From Candidatus Omnitrophota bacterium (GTDB lineage Bacteria > Omnitrophota > Gorgyraeia > Gygaellales > Profunditerraquicolaceae), in the NCBI GenBank assembly GCA_903852325.1, contig CAINQO010000040.1, forward strand, positions 1 to 32,806: a stretch of DNA of 32,806 nt, read 5' to 3'. The position numbers and the translations under genes were made by a program. The number at the start of each line of letters is the position of its first letter. Position 1 is the first letter of the stretch. Positions 1 through 9,640 of the stretch are shown here, piece by piece. The notes under the pieces were generated by a model. That model worked only from the letters and a program-made list of their open reading frames with translations. It did not search any database and had not been told where the DNA came from.

Positions 1-789
1 AAGACGATGCTTTCCCTGGCGCTGGCCAAATCGATCCACGCGGATTTTAAGCGGATCCAATTTACCCCCGACCTTTTGCCTTCGGATGTTACCGGCGGGT
101 TCATTTACAGCCCGAAAACCGGGGAGTTTGATTTCAAGAAAGGCCCGGTGTTTACGAATATCCTTTTAGCGGATGAAATTAACCGGACCACGCCGCGCAC
201 GCAGTCGGCGCTCCTGGAGTGCATGCAGGAGCGTTCCGTTTCTATCGACGGAAAGACCTTTATCCTTCCCCGCCCGTTTATGGTGGTCGGCACCCAAAAC
301 CCGATCGAATACCAGGGGACTTATCCCTTACCGGAAGCCCAGCTGGACCGCTTCCTGATGAAAATAAATGTCGGATATTTGTCCGTGGAGGAGGAGAAAC
401 GGGTGACCATCGGCCAGAAATTACAGCATCCGATCGAAGATCTGCAGCCGGTCCTGTCGGTGGATGCGGTTCTGGAGCTGCAGAATAAGATCAGGAACGT
501 GGAAATTTCCACTACTGTCCTCAATTATATTGTCAATCTGGTTTCGGCTACCCGCAAGAGGGAAGAGATCCGGTTGGGCGCCAGCCCCCGCGCTTCGATC
601 GCTTTAATGAAAGCCAGCTGCGCCTGGGCCTTTATCGAAGGCAGGGATTATGTGATACCGGAAGACGTGATCAAGCTGGCATACTGGGTGCTTGGCCACC
701 GCATCATCCTGCAACCCAAGGCGCTGGTCGCCGAAAAGACCACTTCCTCGATTATCGCGGAATTAGTGCATAAGATTCCCGTTTCTTAA
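1..789 (+). CDS. MoxR-family AAA+ ATPase (5' end missing)
   Basis: The open frame runs in from the window edge, so the true start and the glycine-rich front of Walker A are missing; the first two residues (Lys-Thr) look like the end of the GKT of the P-loop. The visible part has the Walker B region ADEINRTTPRTQSALLECMQ, a sensor-1 region (VVGTQNPIEYQGTYPLPEAQ) and the C-terminal lid with the arginine-bearing GASPRAS segment. All are typical of MoxR ATPases, which act as chaperone-like ATPases for partner proteins. The partner genes are usually DUF58 and membrane or transglutaminase proteins, and exactly that order follows here after a 4-base gap. The substrate is unknown. The ATG at position 7 is internal and should not be used as a start. 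Confidence 0.93.
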   Translation, partial: KTMLSLALAKSIHADFKRIQFTPDLLPSDVTGGFIYSPKTGEFDFKKGPVFTNILLADEINRTTPRTQSALLECMQERSVSIDGKTFILPRPFMVVGTQNPIEYQGTYPLPEAQLDRFLMKINVGYLSVEEEKRVTIGQKLQHPIEDLQPVLSVDAVLELQNKIRNVEISTTVLNYIVNLVSATRKREEIRLGASPRASIALMKASCAWAFIEGRDYVIPEDVIKLAYWVLGHRIILQPKALVAEKTTSSIIAELVHKIPVS

Positions 790-793
790 AAAA

Positions 794-2026
794 ATGCTGA
801 AAGCCTACCGCCTGAAATGGGTGCTGCTGTTTTTTTTCTTTTTCGCTAACCTTTTGATCGGTTTAAAAACGACCCTGGGGTTTTTCTTTTTTTTCGCCTA
901 TTTCCTGCTTTGCGGCGCCGCGGTCAGCTTGGCCTGGCTGCTCCTGACTTTTTTAACTGCGCGCTTGCGCTTTTCCAGAAAAATGATCAGCCGGGCTACC
1001 GAAGGGGAGATGCTGGACTGCGAGGTGCAGGTTTATAATGCCGGCTGGCTGCCCGTGTTTAACCTGGCGGTGGAAGATTATTTTGCCGGAGCGGAGCCCG
1101 GGAGGGAAAAACAGAGATTTTTTATAAATTGGTTAAGCGGGAAAAATACCGTTCAGATCCAATATGCTTCCCTGTGTTTTCGCCGGGGGGAGTATAAGCT
1201 GGGTCCGTTTGTGGCTTATTTTTTTGACCCCCTGAACTTATTTTACCTGCGGCGCACTTTTTATGTTCTTTCCCCGCTGATCGTTTATCCCCAGATATTC
1301 AGGATCGAAAAGTTTCCGGCCCTGGTCAGGAGCGTTTTGCCCTGGTTCGGTATCGAGACTGCCCGCTCCAGCGGAGATGACGATGAGTTTTACGGGGTGC
1401 GCGAGTACAAAGAAGGGGAGTCGGTAAAAAAGATCCATTGGATTTCCAGCGCCAGAAAAAACAAGCTGATCGTTAAACAATTCCAGCTGCAAAGTTTTTT
1501 CGGCACCACGATCATGTTCAACCTGCAAAAGTCCCAGAACCTGGGGCAAGGCAAAGAGATGGTGGCCGAATACATCACCAAGATCGCCGCCAGCGTCGCC
1601 CATTACCTTAGCGAAAAAGGAGTTTCCATCGAACTCCTGGCGCATATCGGGGAGATTGTGCATTTGCCCTTTAATAAAGGGGAGGAGCACCTGGAGAATA
1701 TCCTGCGCGTCCTGGCGGTGGCCCAGGCGCAAAGCATGATCAGCTTCCGGGAAGCCTTCGAAGAGTTTGCCCGCTTTATTCCCAATGATTCCAGCCTGGT
1801 AGTGGTGATGAGCGACCAGGATTACCAGGACCTTCCGCACATCGTTTCTTTGTATACGCGCGGGGTGGTTTTAATCCCCTTAATCGTCATTTCCGATACT
1901 TTCCTGCCGGATTCGGACAAACGTAAGGTTTCCCGGCAGACCAAGATCAAGGTTTTAAATTTAGTGAATATGCAGCAGGCGAAGTTTTTCTCGCAGGGGG
2001 ATAATCTCTCGGAGATATTTATTTAG
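794..2026 (+). CDS. DUF58 domain protein, MoxR partner
   Basis: A 410-residue protein. It begins with two hydrophobic, Phe-rich segments (about residues 8-27 and 29-55) that should span the membrane, followed by a soluble region. The DUF58 signature is clear around residues 205-230: VREYKEGESVKKIHWISSAR, then KLIVKQF. The C-terminal part has the von Willebrand A-like fold features of the family (SSLVVVMSDQDYQ at about residue 335). DUF58 proteins are nearly always next to moxR, and here the gap is 4 bases, with 2 bases to the next gene, so the three form one operon. They are thought to act together at the cytoplasmic membrane or envelope; the exact role is not known. Confidence 0.9.
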   Translation: MLKAYRLKWVLLFFFFFANLLIGLKTTLGFFFFFAYFLLCGAAVSLAWLLLTFLTARLRFSRKMISRATEGEMLDCEVQVYNAGWLPVFNLAVEDYFAGAEPGREKQRFFINWLSGKNTVQIQYASLCFRRGEYKLGPFVAYFFDPLNLFYLRRTFYVLSPLIVYPQIFRIEKFPALVRSVLPWFGIETARSSGDDDEFYGVREYKEGESVKKIHWISSARKNKLIVKQFQLQSFFGTTIMFNLQKSQNLGQGKEMVAEYITKIAASVAHYLSEKGVSIELLAHIGEIVHLPFNKGEEHLENILRVLAVAQAQSMISFREAFEEFARFIPNDSSLVVVMSDQDYQDLPHIVSLYTRGVVLIPLIVISDTFLPDSDKRKVSRQTKIKVLNLVNMQQAKFFSQGDNLSEIFI

Positions 2027-2028
2027 CG

Positions 2029-4599
2029 ATGACGCAAAAAGACAAACAATTACTTTGGGACGCCGGGTTGACCTTTTTACTTTTGGTCGCGGCAGCCTTT
2101 TTATTAAGCGCGCAGATCTTTTGGCCATACCGGATTTTTCTGGGCATCGGAGGGGCGGCCGGTTTTACCGCCGGCTGGTATAACCGTAACAAAGCGTTCG
2201 AGGGGATAAAATACCTGACGGACGCCGCAGTGCTTATCGTTTTAGCCTGGATCAGCTACCGGGTGATCAAATCCACTTTTTTATATAAGGACGTTATCGC
2301 CATCATGATCCAGGGGGTCATCCTCCTGGAAATTGTCTTTAGTTTTAATTTTACCGGCCAGGGTAAAACCCCCTATCTGCGGCTTTTAAGTGTCCTGGTT
2401 TTTATGGCTTCCCCGGTGTTTACCGATAATTATAATATCCCTTTGGGGTTGGTTTATTTACTCCTCTGGCTGTTGGCGCTGCGCAGCCAGTTTTCCGTTT
2501 TTGCGCAGCCGGTCCCCGAAAAAAGCGCCGCGCGTTATTATTCTTTGGCTGCTTCCCTGGCGTGTTTTGCGGTGGCAATGCTTTTAGCGGTCCTGGTTTC
2601 TTCCAATGTCTATCTGGGGAGGATCAAGGAAGGCCAGTATCTTTTGGACGGGGAGTCAGCGGAGACCGGCACCGGAGGCACCCGGGAAACCGACCAGGAG
2701 GATGCTTTTTACGGATTGCAGGAAGATCTACAGAACCAGGCGACAAACATGGCGATGAAATTTGATTCTAATGAAAGGAAGCGCCAACTGATCCGCCAGC
2801 TTTCGGAGTTGGTTAAAGAAAACCTTAAGCCTAAGGAAATGGAAAAAGCTAAAATCGGATTGGTGGATGTCCTGCGGCGTCCGGGGGAAGGGGTAGAGGG
2901 AGTGCAGAAGGCGGTTGCCCTTACTCAAAAATATACGGACCTGAAGAATTCCCGGGACATCCAGAAAAATAAAGATGAAATGACGGATCTGATCAAGAAG
3001 TCCCAGCTGGGGATTATCGATAAGATCAAAATTACCAGCTTGACGAATAAGGTCCAACAGTCTTCTGCTTACGAAAAACTTCAGGAAAATAGCCGGGAAC
3101 TGCAAAAAGCGATCCAGGCGGCACCTGTTAACAAAGAAACGCAGCAGAAATTGTCGGAGTCGGCGGCCGACATTTCTGATTTAAAGACGCTTGAGTTTTA
3201 CCGTAAAAAGATCAATGATCTTTTACAAAAAGCCCAGGGGTTAAGCGGGGAAACCCAGAAGCGGATGAATGAGCTTATTTCTATGATCCAGCACGCTGAA
3301 ACGGGTGAGGAGTTTAAGCAGGCTTTGAGCAAGATCAACCAATTGAGCAATGACCCGCGAATGGGCGCCCAGGCGGGGGTAAAAGAAATGCTTAAGAATG
3401 CCCGGCAGGCAACGGAAATGAAATTGAATGTTTTTTTGCCTGAGGAGGCGGAAAAAATAAAGCAGGATGCGGCGCAGGCGCCGGCCCCTGTTCAAAACGA
3501 AGCGGAGAATAAACCCGAGCAAACTGAACCGGAGAATAAAAATAATCCCGAAAATCAGCAGGAAGCGGTGCAGAAGAAGAAAGAACTTAAAACCATCCAG
3601 ATCAGGCCCAAATCCCTGGAGATCGCGATGGGGGAGGGGGGTAATTTTACCGCCACCGGAATTTACGACGACGGCAGCATGGCCGACCTGACCTCTCAGG
3701 GGCAGTGGAACAGCTTAGATAAAAAAATCGCTGGGGTGTCTGCCGGAAACGTTACTTCGGTTTCCCCGGGGCACACCAGCACTTATCTGGAATTCGAGGG
3801 TTTACGCAGCGAGTATGCCAGTATAGTGATCACCGGGCCGCGCCTGGTTTCACTCACCCTTACTCCTCAAAACATCAAGCTTCCCCGTAACGGCAAGGCC
3901 ACCCTGAATGTGCGGGGAAATTATTATGACCGTTCACAGCAAGACCTGACCGCCAGTGTCACCTGGGTAGAGCAGGGTAAATCCGTAACCGTAAAAATAG
4001 ATAAGGGGGCGCTTTATCCTCTCCGGTTCGGGAAAACCAGGGTTTACGCCGAATACCAGGAGATCCGGAGTAACCCTGCCAGTATTGAGGTGATCATTAC
4101 TTTTGAGTGGGTGTTGATCTTATTGGCCAAGATAATCCTGATTTTGGCGGTGCTGCTTTCCCTGGCCGTTGCTTTCTTGTATTGGTTAAGGGAAAAAAAG
4201 AAACAGGAGATACTCTCCATAAAAGACAAGCCGCGCGAATTTATCCTTAGCTTATATGAAAACGGAACCCGGCTGACCGCTATTTTCGGCCAGCCTTACG
4301 CTGCGCACATTCCTCCGCTTTATTACGCTGACCTGGTGCAGAAAAAGTTCGCGGTCCCGGGAGAGGATTTCACGGGTTTTGCGGTGAAGTTCGAGGAGGC
4401 TAAATACAGCCGCCATGCGATCACCAACCTGCAAATGCTTGCGGCGGCCGGCGACTATAATTATTTCTTTCAAAAGTTGATCAGCCGCCAAAGCGGATGG
4501 CAGAAATTACGTTTGACCGGCCTAACCTTGATTCATCGCCGGCCGATTTTTATCCTGGACGGCCAGGATCCGGGAAAAGGGAAAGAACCAGCCAAATGA
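2029..4599 (+). CDS. Large membrane protein: TgpA-like N-terminus, coiled coil, two Ig-like modules, DUF4129-like C-terminus
   Basis: An 856-residue protein. Residues 1-200 hold a set of hydrophobic helices resembling the membrane part of TgpA/DUF3488 proteins. Residues about 225-480 are charged, helical and probably coiled-coil. A Pro/Glu/Asn/Gln-rich linker follows (about 485-518). Then come two beta-rich modules of the BIG2/Ig-like kind (about 520-603 and 604-690), each opening with a phrase like [14 protein letters not shown] or [16 protein letters not shown] single membrane helix lies at about 691-720. The C-terminal domain (about 735-835) resembles the DUF4129 tail of transglutaminase-like proteins. 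The usual Cys-His-Asp transglutaminase core is not visible, so the middle seems to have been replaced. Its place after moxR and DUF58 fits the standard operon. The exact function is unknown. Confidence 0.8.
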   Translation: MTQKDKQLLWDAGLTFLLLVAAAFLLSAQIFWPYRIFLGIGGAAGFTAGWYNRNKAFEGIKYLTDAAVLIVLAWISYRVIKSTFLYKDVIAIMIQGVILLEIVFSFNFTGQGKTPYLRLLSVLVFMASPVFTDNYNIPLGLVYLLLWLLALRSQFSVFAQPVPEKSAARYYSLAASLACFAVAMLLAVLVSSNVYLGRIKEGQYLLDGESAETGTGGTRETDQEDAFYGLQEDLQNQATNMAMKFDSNERKRQLIRQLSELVKENLKPKEMEKAKIGLVDVLRRPGEGVEGVQKAVALTQKYTDLKNSRDIQKNKDEMTDLIKKSQLGIIDKIKITSLTNKVQQSSAYEKLQENSRELQKAIQAAPVNKETQQKLSESAADISDLKTLEFYRKKINDLLQKAQGLSGETQKRMNELISMIQHAETGEEFKQALSKINQLSNDPRMGAQAGVKEMLKNARQATEMKLNVFLPEEAEKIKQDAAQAPAPVQNEAENKPEQTEPENKNNPENQQEAVQKKKELKTIQIRPKSLEIAMGEGGNFTATGIYDDGSMADLTSQGQWNSLDKKIAGVSAGNVTSVSPGHTSTYLEFEGLRSEYASIVITGPRLVSLTLTPQNIKLPRNGKATLNVRGNYYDRSQQDLTASVTWVEQGKSVTVKIDKGALYPLRFGKTRVYAEYQEIRSNPASIEVIITFEWVLILLAKIILILAVLLSLAVAFLYWLREKKKQEILSIKDKPREFILSLYENGTRLTAIFGQPYAAHIPPLYYADLVQKKFAVPGEDFTGFAVKFEEAKYSRHAITNLQMLAAAGDYNYFFQKLISRQSGWQKLRLTGLTLIHRRPIFILDGQDPGKGKEPAK

Positions 4600-6149
4600 T
4601 CGATAAAATCGAAAAACTTGAAGGGTTAAAGCATTCTCCTGAAAAAATCCAGGAGTGTATCGGTTTGCTCAGGGATTTAGTCGCCGACACCGGCCAGTTG
4701 GCTTACTTAACCCGGGAGCAAAGGATCGCGCTCATCCGGGTGACCGGAGAGCTTTCCCGGCCGGCAAGAGATGAAATCCGGAAGCGTAAGCGGGACTGCC
4801 AGCGTTTGAAAAAAAAGAAGATCGAACAGTACCAGCGCACCCTGCGCGCGGAGACCGGGATCCGCAGCGCCAGGCAGGCACCGGTATTTTGCGCTCCCCT
4901 GCAGATCAGCGGTAAGCCGGAGGCGCAGGAGCGTCCGGAATTGATCAAGCCCCGGGCCTGTTATATCTGTAAAAGCGAATACAAGCGCCTGCATATTTTT
5001 TATGACGCTTTGTGCCCGCGCTGCGCGGATTTTAATTACCAGAAACGTTTTCAAACCGTGCCGCTTCCGGGCCAGGTAGCGGTAATTACCGGCTCGCGTT
5101 TAAAGATCGGTTATCAGGCGACGTTAATGTTGCTGCGCGCCGGAGCACAGGTGATTGCCACCACGCGTTTCCCGGTTGATTCGGCACTGCGTTATTCCCG
5201 GGAGGCGGATTTTGCCCAATGGAAAGACCGGCTGCATGTCTACGGATTGGATTTGCGGCATACTCCCAGCGTAGAGGTGTTCTGCAATTTCATCCAGCAG
5301 AAATACGACCGTTTGGATATCCTGATTAATAACGCCGCCCAGACCGTGAGGCGGCCGCCGGGATTTTACGCGCATTTAATAGAAAAGGAAAATATTAAAT
5401 TCGAAAAGCTGCCCCAGGAGGCGGCGTTCTTGCTCGGGCATTTTCAGGAGTGCAAGCAAAAGCTTTTTGCCCTTTCCGGAAGACACAGCGCCAAGGACCT
5501 GATGCTGCCGGCGAACTGGAACCAAAAAAATCCGGGAGTCGGTATTTTTGCCTCGGCCAGGCTTTCCCAGGTCCCTTATTCTTACGATAAGGGGCTGCCG
5601 GCGGAGAAAGTTTTCCCTCAGGGGAAACTGGACGCGGATTTACAGCAGGTAGATTTACGCCAAACCAACAGCTGGCGTTTAAGCCTGGGAGAGATCCCCA
5701 CTGCGGAGATGTTTGAGCTGCAGCTGGTCAATGCGATCGCCCCTTTTGTCCTTTGTAATAAATTATCGGTAATGATGAAGCGGGAGAATACCGGGCAAAA
5801 ACATATCGTCAATGTTTCGGCGATGGAAGGAAAATTCTGCCGTTATATCAAGACCCATCGCCACCCGCACACGAATATGGCCAAGGCTGCCTTGAACATG
5901 TTGACGCATACCTGCGCTCCGGAGCTGGCCAAAAGCGGGATTTTCATGAATTCCGTGGATACCGGCTGGGTGACCGATGAGGATCCGGCGGTTTTTTCCG
6001 CCCGCAAACAGGAAGAGCATGATTTTCAGCCTCCTCTGGACATTGTCGACGGGGCGGCCAGGGTGTGCGACCCGCTTTTCGACGGGATAGCCACCGGCAA
6101 GCACTGGTGCGGGAGATTCCTTAAAGATTATTTTCCGGTTACCTGGTGA
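4596..6149 (+). CDS. SDR-family Rossmann protein with N-terminal Cys4 knuckle and altered active site
   Basis: A 517-residue protein. The chosen start is the ATG whose last bases form the stop of the gene before (ATGA overlap); an upstream ATG at 4497 in the same frame would add 33 residues encoded inside the neighbour and is less likely. Residues 1-95 are charged and helical. C122-x2-C125 and C140-x2-C143 look like a zinc knuckle. The Rossmann fold starts near residue 160 with a variant dinucleotide motif (TGSRLKIG, 165-172), then NNAA (245-248). In the catalytic region S408 is kept (NVSAMEG), but the YxxxK tyrosine is Thr (T426-N-M-A-K430). It probably binds NAD(P), but classical SDR catalysis is doubtful. 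The substrate is unknown. Confidence 0.8.
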   Translation: MIDKIEKLEGLKHSPEKIQECIGLLRDLVADTGQLAYLTREQRIALIRVTGELSRPARDEIRKRKRDCQRLKKKKIEQYQRTLRAETGIRSARQAPVFCAPLQISGKPEAQERPELIKPRACYICKSEYKRLHIFYDALCPRCADFNYQKRFQTVPLPGQVAVITGSRLKIGYQATLMLLRAGAQVIATTRFPVDSALRYSREADFAQWKDRLHVYGLDLRHTPSVEVFCNFIQQKYDRLDILINNAAQTVRRPPGFYAHLIEKENIKFEKLPQEAAFLLGHFQECKQKLFALSGRHSAKDLMLPANWNQKNPGVGIFASARLSQVPYSYDKGLPAEKVFPQGKLDADLQQVDLRQTNSWRLSLGEIPTAEMFELQLVNAIAPFVLCNKLSVMMKRENTGQKHIVNVSAMEGKFCRYIKTHRHPHTNMAKAALNMLTHTCAPELAKSGIFMNSVDTGWVTDEDPAVFSARKQEEHDFQPPLDIVDGAARVCDPLFDGIATGKHWCGRFLKDYFPVTW

Positions 6150-6191
6150 AAATATTAAACACAAAACAATCCAAAACCTTAGGGTAATTAC

Positions 6192-6656
6192 TTGAAATTT
6201 AAATTTAAAAAAATTATCGTCCAACTTGTCCGGCAGCACAACAGTCCCCATGAGATCGCTTTAGGCGCCGGGATCGGGGCCTTTATTTGCGTGCTTCCGC
6301 TTTACGGCCTGCATACCGTTTTAGTGATTATCGCGGCGATCCTGGTGCGCCCTGCCAACAAAATTGCCATTTTTTTGGGGACCAATCTTTCCCTGCCCCC
6401 GACCATTCCTTTCATTACCTGGGCCGCTTATGAGATCGGAAGGTTTATTTTCGGGGAAACCCTGCCTCCCTTGAGCTGGGAATTTTTTAAGCAGCTTACT
6501 TTTAAGCAAGCGACCAAATTATACGGTCCTTTATTTTTAGGCAGCCTGGTTTTAGGTTTGATCAGCGCAATCGTAGTTTATCTCTTAACTTTTTTAGCGG
6601 TCAGGGCGTTCAAAAACAGAAAACATGCCTCCGGGAATAATCATCAGGAAATTTGA
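6192..6656 (+). CDS. DUF2062 membrane protein
   Basis: A 154-residue protein beginning with TTG, preceded by AGGG at 6181-6184 at good spacing. The sequence has the DUF2062 pattern: a basic N-terminus, then SPHEIALGAGIGAFICVLPLYG, a helix through VIIAAILVRPANKIAIFLGT, the NLSLPPTIPFITWAAYEIG segment and a final helix near residues 110-140. DUF2062 proteins are small inner-membrane proteins of unknown activity, sometimes encoded beside glycosyltransferases. The next gene (GNAT) starts within its last 32 bases in another frame, suggesting joint expression. Confidence 0.85.
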   Translation: MKFKFKKIIVQLVRQHNSPHEIALGAGIGAFICVLPLYGLHTVLVIIAAILVRPANKIAIFLGTNLSLPPTIPFITWAAYEIGRFIFGETLPPLSWEFFKQLTFKQATKLYGPLFLGSLVLGLISAIVVYLLTFLAVRAFKNRKHASGNNHQEI

Positions 6657-7272
6657 AGTCAGGGACAGGGGAGCGGTCCGGAAAATCGTCCACGATACGG
6701 CGCTGATGGGGGAGTCCGCCGCCATTTTTTTCCAAGGGGAAGAGGTGCTTAGTGACGCGTTCAGTTTGTACTTTACGGATTACGAACCGGAATCCTGTTT
6801 TGTCGCGGAAAATAACGCGGAGGTTACCGGTTATCTGATCGGAGCCAAAAGCAAGTCCCGTGCTGAAGCGGTGTTTGCCCGGAGGATTGCCGCTCCTTTG
6901 CTCCTCAAGGCTTTAAGGCAGGGTATTTTTTTAAAGCCCAAGAACCTTATATTTATCCTGGGCTGTTTAAAGGATTTGCTGATCAACGGGATGCGCACCC
7001 CGGATTTTAACCGCCGGTTCCCGGCGACCCTGCACGTGAATATAAAAAACGGATTCCGGGGGCAGGATACCGGCAGCCGATTAATCGCTGCTTATCTGGA
7101 TTATCTCAGAAAAGAAAAAATACCCGGTGTGCATCTGGCGACAATGTCGGAAGGGGGGGCGAATTTTTTCCTTTCCCAGGGTTTTGAGCTGCTGTATAAA
7201 GGCAGGCGTTCATATTTCCGGCAGGTTTTAAAGCGGGATGTGCCGCTTTTTATTTTCGGCAGGCGGTTGTAG
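6625..7272 (+). CDS. GNAT-family N-acetyltransferase
   Basis: A 215-residue protein whose start overlaps the end of the DUF2062 gene by 32 bases. The beginning (IIIRKFEVRDRGAVRKIVHD) is the standard opening strand and helix of GNAT enzymes. The acetyl-CoA binding motif A is at about residues 136-155: LHVNIKNGFRGQDTGSRLI, with RGQDTG taking the place of the usual R/Q-x-x-G-x-G/A. Near the C-terminus, GGANFFLSQGFELLYKG is the usual last part of the fold. An insert between about residues 75 and 130 is longer than in minimal GNATs. The acetyl acceptor cannot be told from sequence. It is the last gene before a roughly 100-base gap with a promoter. Confidence 0.85.
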   Translation: MPPGIIIRKFEVRDRGAVRKIVHDTALMGESAAIFFQGEEVLSDAFSLYFTDYEPESCFVAENNAEVTGYLIGAKSKSRAEAVFARRIAAPLLLKALRQGIFLKPKNLIFILGCLKDLLINGMRTPDFNRRFPATLHVNIKNGFRGQDTGSRLIAAYLDYLRKEKIPGVHLATMSEGGANFFLSQGFELLYKGRRSYFRQVLKRDVPLFIFGRRL

Positions 7273-7282
7273 TATCGTAAAA

Positions 7283-7312
7283 TTGACTTATAATATGGTT
7301 ATAAAATAAAAT
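7283..7312 (+). promoter_or_regulatory. Predicted sigma70-type promoter for the exporter operon
   Basis: TTGACT at 7283-7288 and TAAAAT at 7307-7312 with an 18-base spacer, in an A/T-rich gap between the GNAT and TolC genes. A perfect TATAAT also lies at 7289-7294 and may be the real -10 with a weaker upstream box. Either would give a leader of about 50-70 bases ahead of the TolC-like gene. Confidence 0.5.
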
Positions 7313-7374
7313 TTCCCAAGGGAACTATTCGGCCGTTTTTGCGGTCTAAATTATAGATAGAGGGTAATGCCGTA

Positions 7375-8664
7375 ATGAAGGGAAAGCAGATGCGGTTAAA
7401 ATCCGGCTGTATTTTAGGGGTTATTCTTTGCTTTTTGGCGTCGGCAGCTGTTTGCTCCGCCGCTCAGGATCTTACCTGGAGCCAGTGCGTGCAGGAAGCG
7501 GCGAAAAACCATCCGGACCTGATTGCCGCGGTGGAAAGCATCAAACAGTCGCAAGCGGTCAAACAGGAAACTGCCAGTGGATTATACCCGCAGATCAGCG
7601 CCAATTTAAGCGCCCAGGCCTCTAAAAGTTCATCCGCGAATAAGCAAACAAATACTTACGCTTACGGGGTGAGCGGATCACAGCTTATTTTCGACGGGAT
7701 TAAAACAATCAATAATGTTAGGGCCGCCGGAGAAAGTATAAAAGCTTCGCAGCAGGGTTACCGGTTTACTTCTTCCGAGGTCAGGCTGCGCTTACGTACC
7801 GCATTCATAAACTTATTGAAAGCGCAGGAGATGGTGAAGGTTACCGGGGAGATCGTCAAGATCCGCAGGGATAACCTGGAATTGATCACTTTAAGTTATG
7901 AGTCCGGCTTGGAGCATAAGGGGGCGCTGTTGACTACCCAGGCGGACCTTGCTAGCGCTAATTTCCAGCTGGCGCAGGCGAAAAGGGATATTGAATTGGC
8001 CCAGCATCAATTGGTTAAAGAAATGGGGCTTAAAGAATTTAAGCGGCTGAGCGTGACCGGGGACTTTAAGGTTAATGAAACGGCAAGTGAAAAGCCGGAT
8101 TTCGATGTCTTGGCCGACAAGCACCCGTCTTTATTACAGGCTGCCGCGCAAAAAAATGCCGCGGAATTCAGCCTGCGTTCTACCTATGGCAATTTTTTCC
8201 CCAATCTTTCCGTTCAGGCAGGCGCGGATAAAACTGGCCCCCGCTGGTCGCCGGCGAACAGTCAATGGGATTTGGGGGCTTTTCTTTCTTTGCCTCTCTT
8301 TGAGGGAGGGCTGAGGACCGCCCAGCTTTCTCAGGCAAAGGCATTATACAACCAGCTGGAGGCCAGTGAACGCAGCACCAGGGATGGGTTGATCGTGGGC
8401 TTGTCCTCGGCCTGGGTTTCGCTGCAAGATGCCGTGGAGACGGTGGATGTGCAGAATAAACAATTACTGGCGGCGCAGGAGCGTTCAAAAATAGCCGAAG
8501 CGGAATATTCAACGGGTTTTATATCTTATGATAACTGGACAATTATTGAAGATAATCTGGTGAGAGCCAAAACCGATTATTTGAGCGCCCAGGCCGAAGC
8601 GCTGCTGGCGGAGGCCAGCTGGATTCAGGCGAAAGGAGAGAATTTAGAATATGCGCAAAATTAA
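7375..8664 (+). CDS. TolC-family outer membrane efflux protein
   Basis: A 429-residue protein with a signal peptide (basic start, hydrophobic ILGVILCFLASAAVCSA, likely cut after the Ala-rich end near residue 30). The mature part has the two-fold OEP repeat: LTWSQCVQEAAKNHPDL near the start, then long helices rich in Ala, Gln and Glu, and a second copy beginning around FDVLADKHPSLLQAAAQKNA (about residue 242). FDG/FEGG turn motifs follow the beta-strand parts (QLIFDG; LPLFEGG). It should form the outer-membrane and periplasmic tunnel for the MacA/MacB-like pair downstream, whose first gene overlaps it by 14 bases. An ATG at 7390 is an alternative start. GAGGG about 10 bases upstream favours 7375. 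Confidence 0.92.
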   Translation: MKGKQMRLKSGCILGVILCFLASAAVCSAAQDLTWSQCVQEAAKNHPDLIAAVESIKQSQAVKQETASGLYPQISANLSAQASKSSSANKQTNTYAYGVSGSQLIFDGIKTINNVRAAGESIKASQQGYRFTSSEVRLRLRTAFINLLKAQEMVKVTGEIVKIRRDNLELITLSYESGLEHKGALLTTQADLASANFQLAQAKRDIELAQHQLVKEMGLKEFKRLSVTGDFKVNETASEKPDFDVLADKHPSLLQAAAQKNAAEFSLRSTYGNFFPNLSVQAGADKTGPRWSPANSQWDLGAFLSLPLFEGGLRTAQLSQAKALYNQLEASERSTRDGLIVGLSSAWVSLQDAVETVDVQNKQLLAAQERSKIAEAEYSTGFISYDNWTIIEDNLVRAKTDYLSAQAEALLAEASWIQAKGENLEYAQN

Positions 8665-9622
8665 ATCGAAAATAATTATCGGGATTTTATTGCTGCTGGC
8701 GGTTTCGGCATTGGCCGCATTCAATCTCAGGAAAAAAGAAACGAATGTCGAAATTACCCGCCAGATTAGCCTGGTGAGGGGAGGGATCCAGTCTTATATC
8801 TCTACTACCGGTACCGTTTTGCCGAAAAACCGCCTGGAAGTAAAACCGCCGGTTAACGGCCGGGTAGAAAGCATCCTGGTTCAGGAGGGGGAGAGCGTCA
8901 AAACCGGTCAGATTCTGGCCTGGATGAGCTCTACGGAAAGGGCCGCGCTCCTTGACGCCGCGGAAGGGCGGGGGGAGGAAGTATTAAAATACTGGAAAGA
9001 AGTTTATAAGGCAATCAGCCTGCTTTCCCCGATCAACGGCCAGGTGATCGTGGCCACGACCCAGCCGGGGCAGACGGTGACCACTGCCGATGCGGTGGTG
9101 GTTTTGTCGGACCACTTGATTGTACGGGCTCAGGTCGATGAAACGGATATCGGCAAAATCAAACTCAACCAGGAGGCGATTATTGCCCTCGATGCCTACC
9201 CGGACCAGAAAATAAATGCCAAAGTCGAGCATATTTATTACGAATCGCAGACAGTGAATAATGTCACTATTTACAATGTGGATTTATTCCCGGCGGAAGT
9301 ACCCGCGTTTTTCCGTTCCGGAATGAATGCTACGGTAGATTTCAAGGTCGAGGACAAGCCGGACGCCCTGCTCTTGCCGGTGGAAGCGGTGCACCAGGAG
9401 AACGGGCAAAGTTATGTGCTCCTCCAGCAGGAGGGGAGCAAGAACCCGGAGAAGCGCACGGTTAAATTGGGCACTACCGATGATAAGAATTTTGAAGTCC
9501 TTTCCGGGATAGGGGACGGGGATAAGGTAGTCGTTAAAACCAAAAAGTATGTGCTTCCCAACGCTACCGTCGGCAGCAGCCCCTTTACTCCGTTCAGGCA
9601 GCAGCAGAAGAAGAAAAATTAA
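8651..9622 (+). CDS. MacA-like periplasmic adaptor (HlyD/RND-type), short form
   Basis: A 323-residue protein with an N-terminal membrane anchor (residues 8-24). The lipoyl half-motifs are NGRVESILVQEGESVKTGQI and LLSPINGQVIVATTQPGQT. A beta-barrel part (VDETDIGKIKLNQEA) and a membrane-proximal part (LLLPVEAVHQENGQSYVLLQ) follow. The segment between the two lipoyl halves is only about 35 residues, so the long alpha-hairpin of ordinary MacA is almost absent. The family links an inner-membrane ABC exporter to TolC. Its start overlaps the TolC gene by 14 bases, and macB follows after a 103-base gap filled mainly by a structured repeat. Confidence 0.88.
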   Translation: MRKIKSKIIIGILLLLAVSALAAFNLRKKETNVEITRQISLVRGGIQSYISTTGTVLPKNRLEVKPPVNGRVESILVQEGESVKTGQILAWMSSTERAALLDAAEGRGEEVLKYWKEVYKAISLLSPINGQVIVATTQPGQTVTTADAVVVLSDHLIVRAQVDETDIGKIKLNQEAIIALDAYPDQKINAKVEHIYYESQTVNNVTIYNVDLFPAEVPAFFRSGMNATVDFKVEDKPDALLLPVEAVHQENGQSYVLLQQEGSKNPEKRTVKLGTTDDKNFEVLSGIGDGDKVVVKTKKYVLPNATVGSSPFTPFRQQQKKKN

Positions 9623-9640
9623 TTTTCGTTAAAATAAAAG

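Noticed and set aside
1238-1840. 200-codon open frame on the minus strand across the DUF58 gene
   Set aside because: It is antisense to a clear DUF58 domain, has no recognisable domain, and every other gene in the window is on the + strand.
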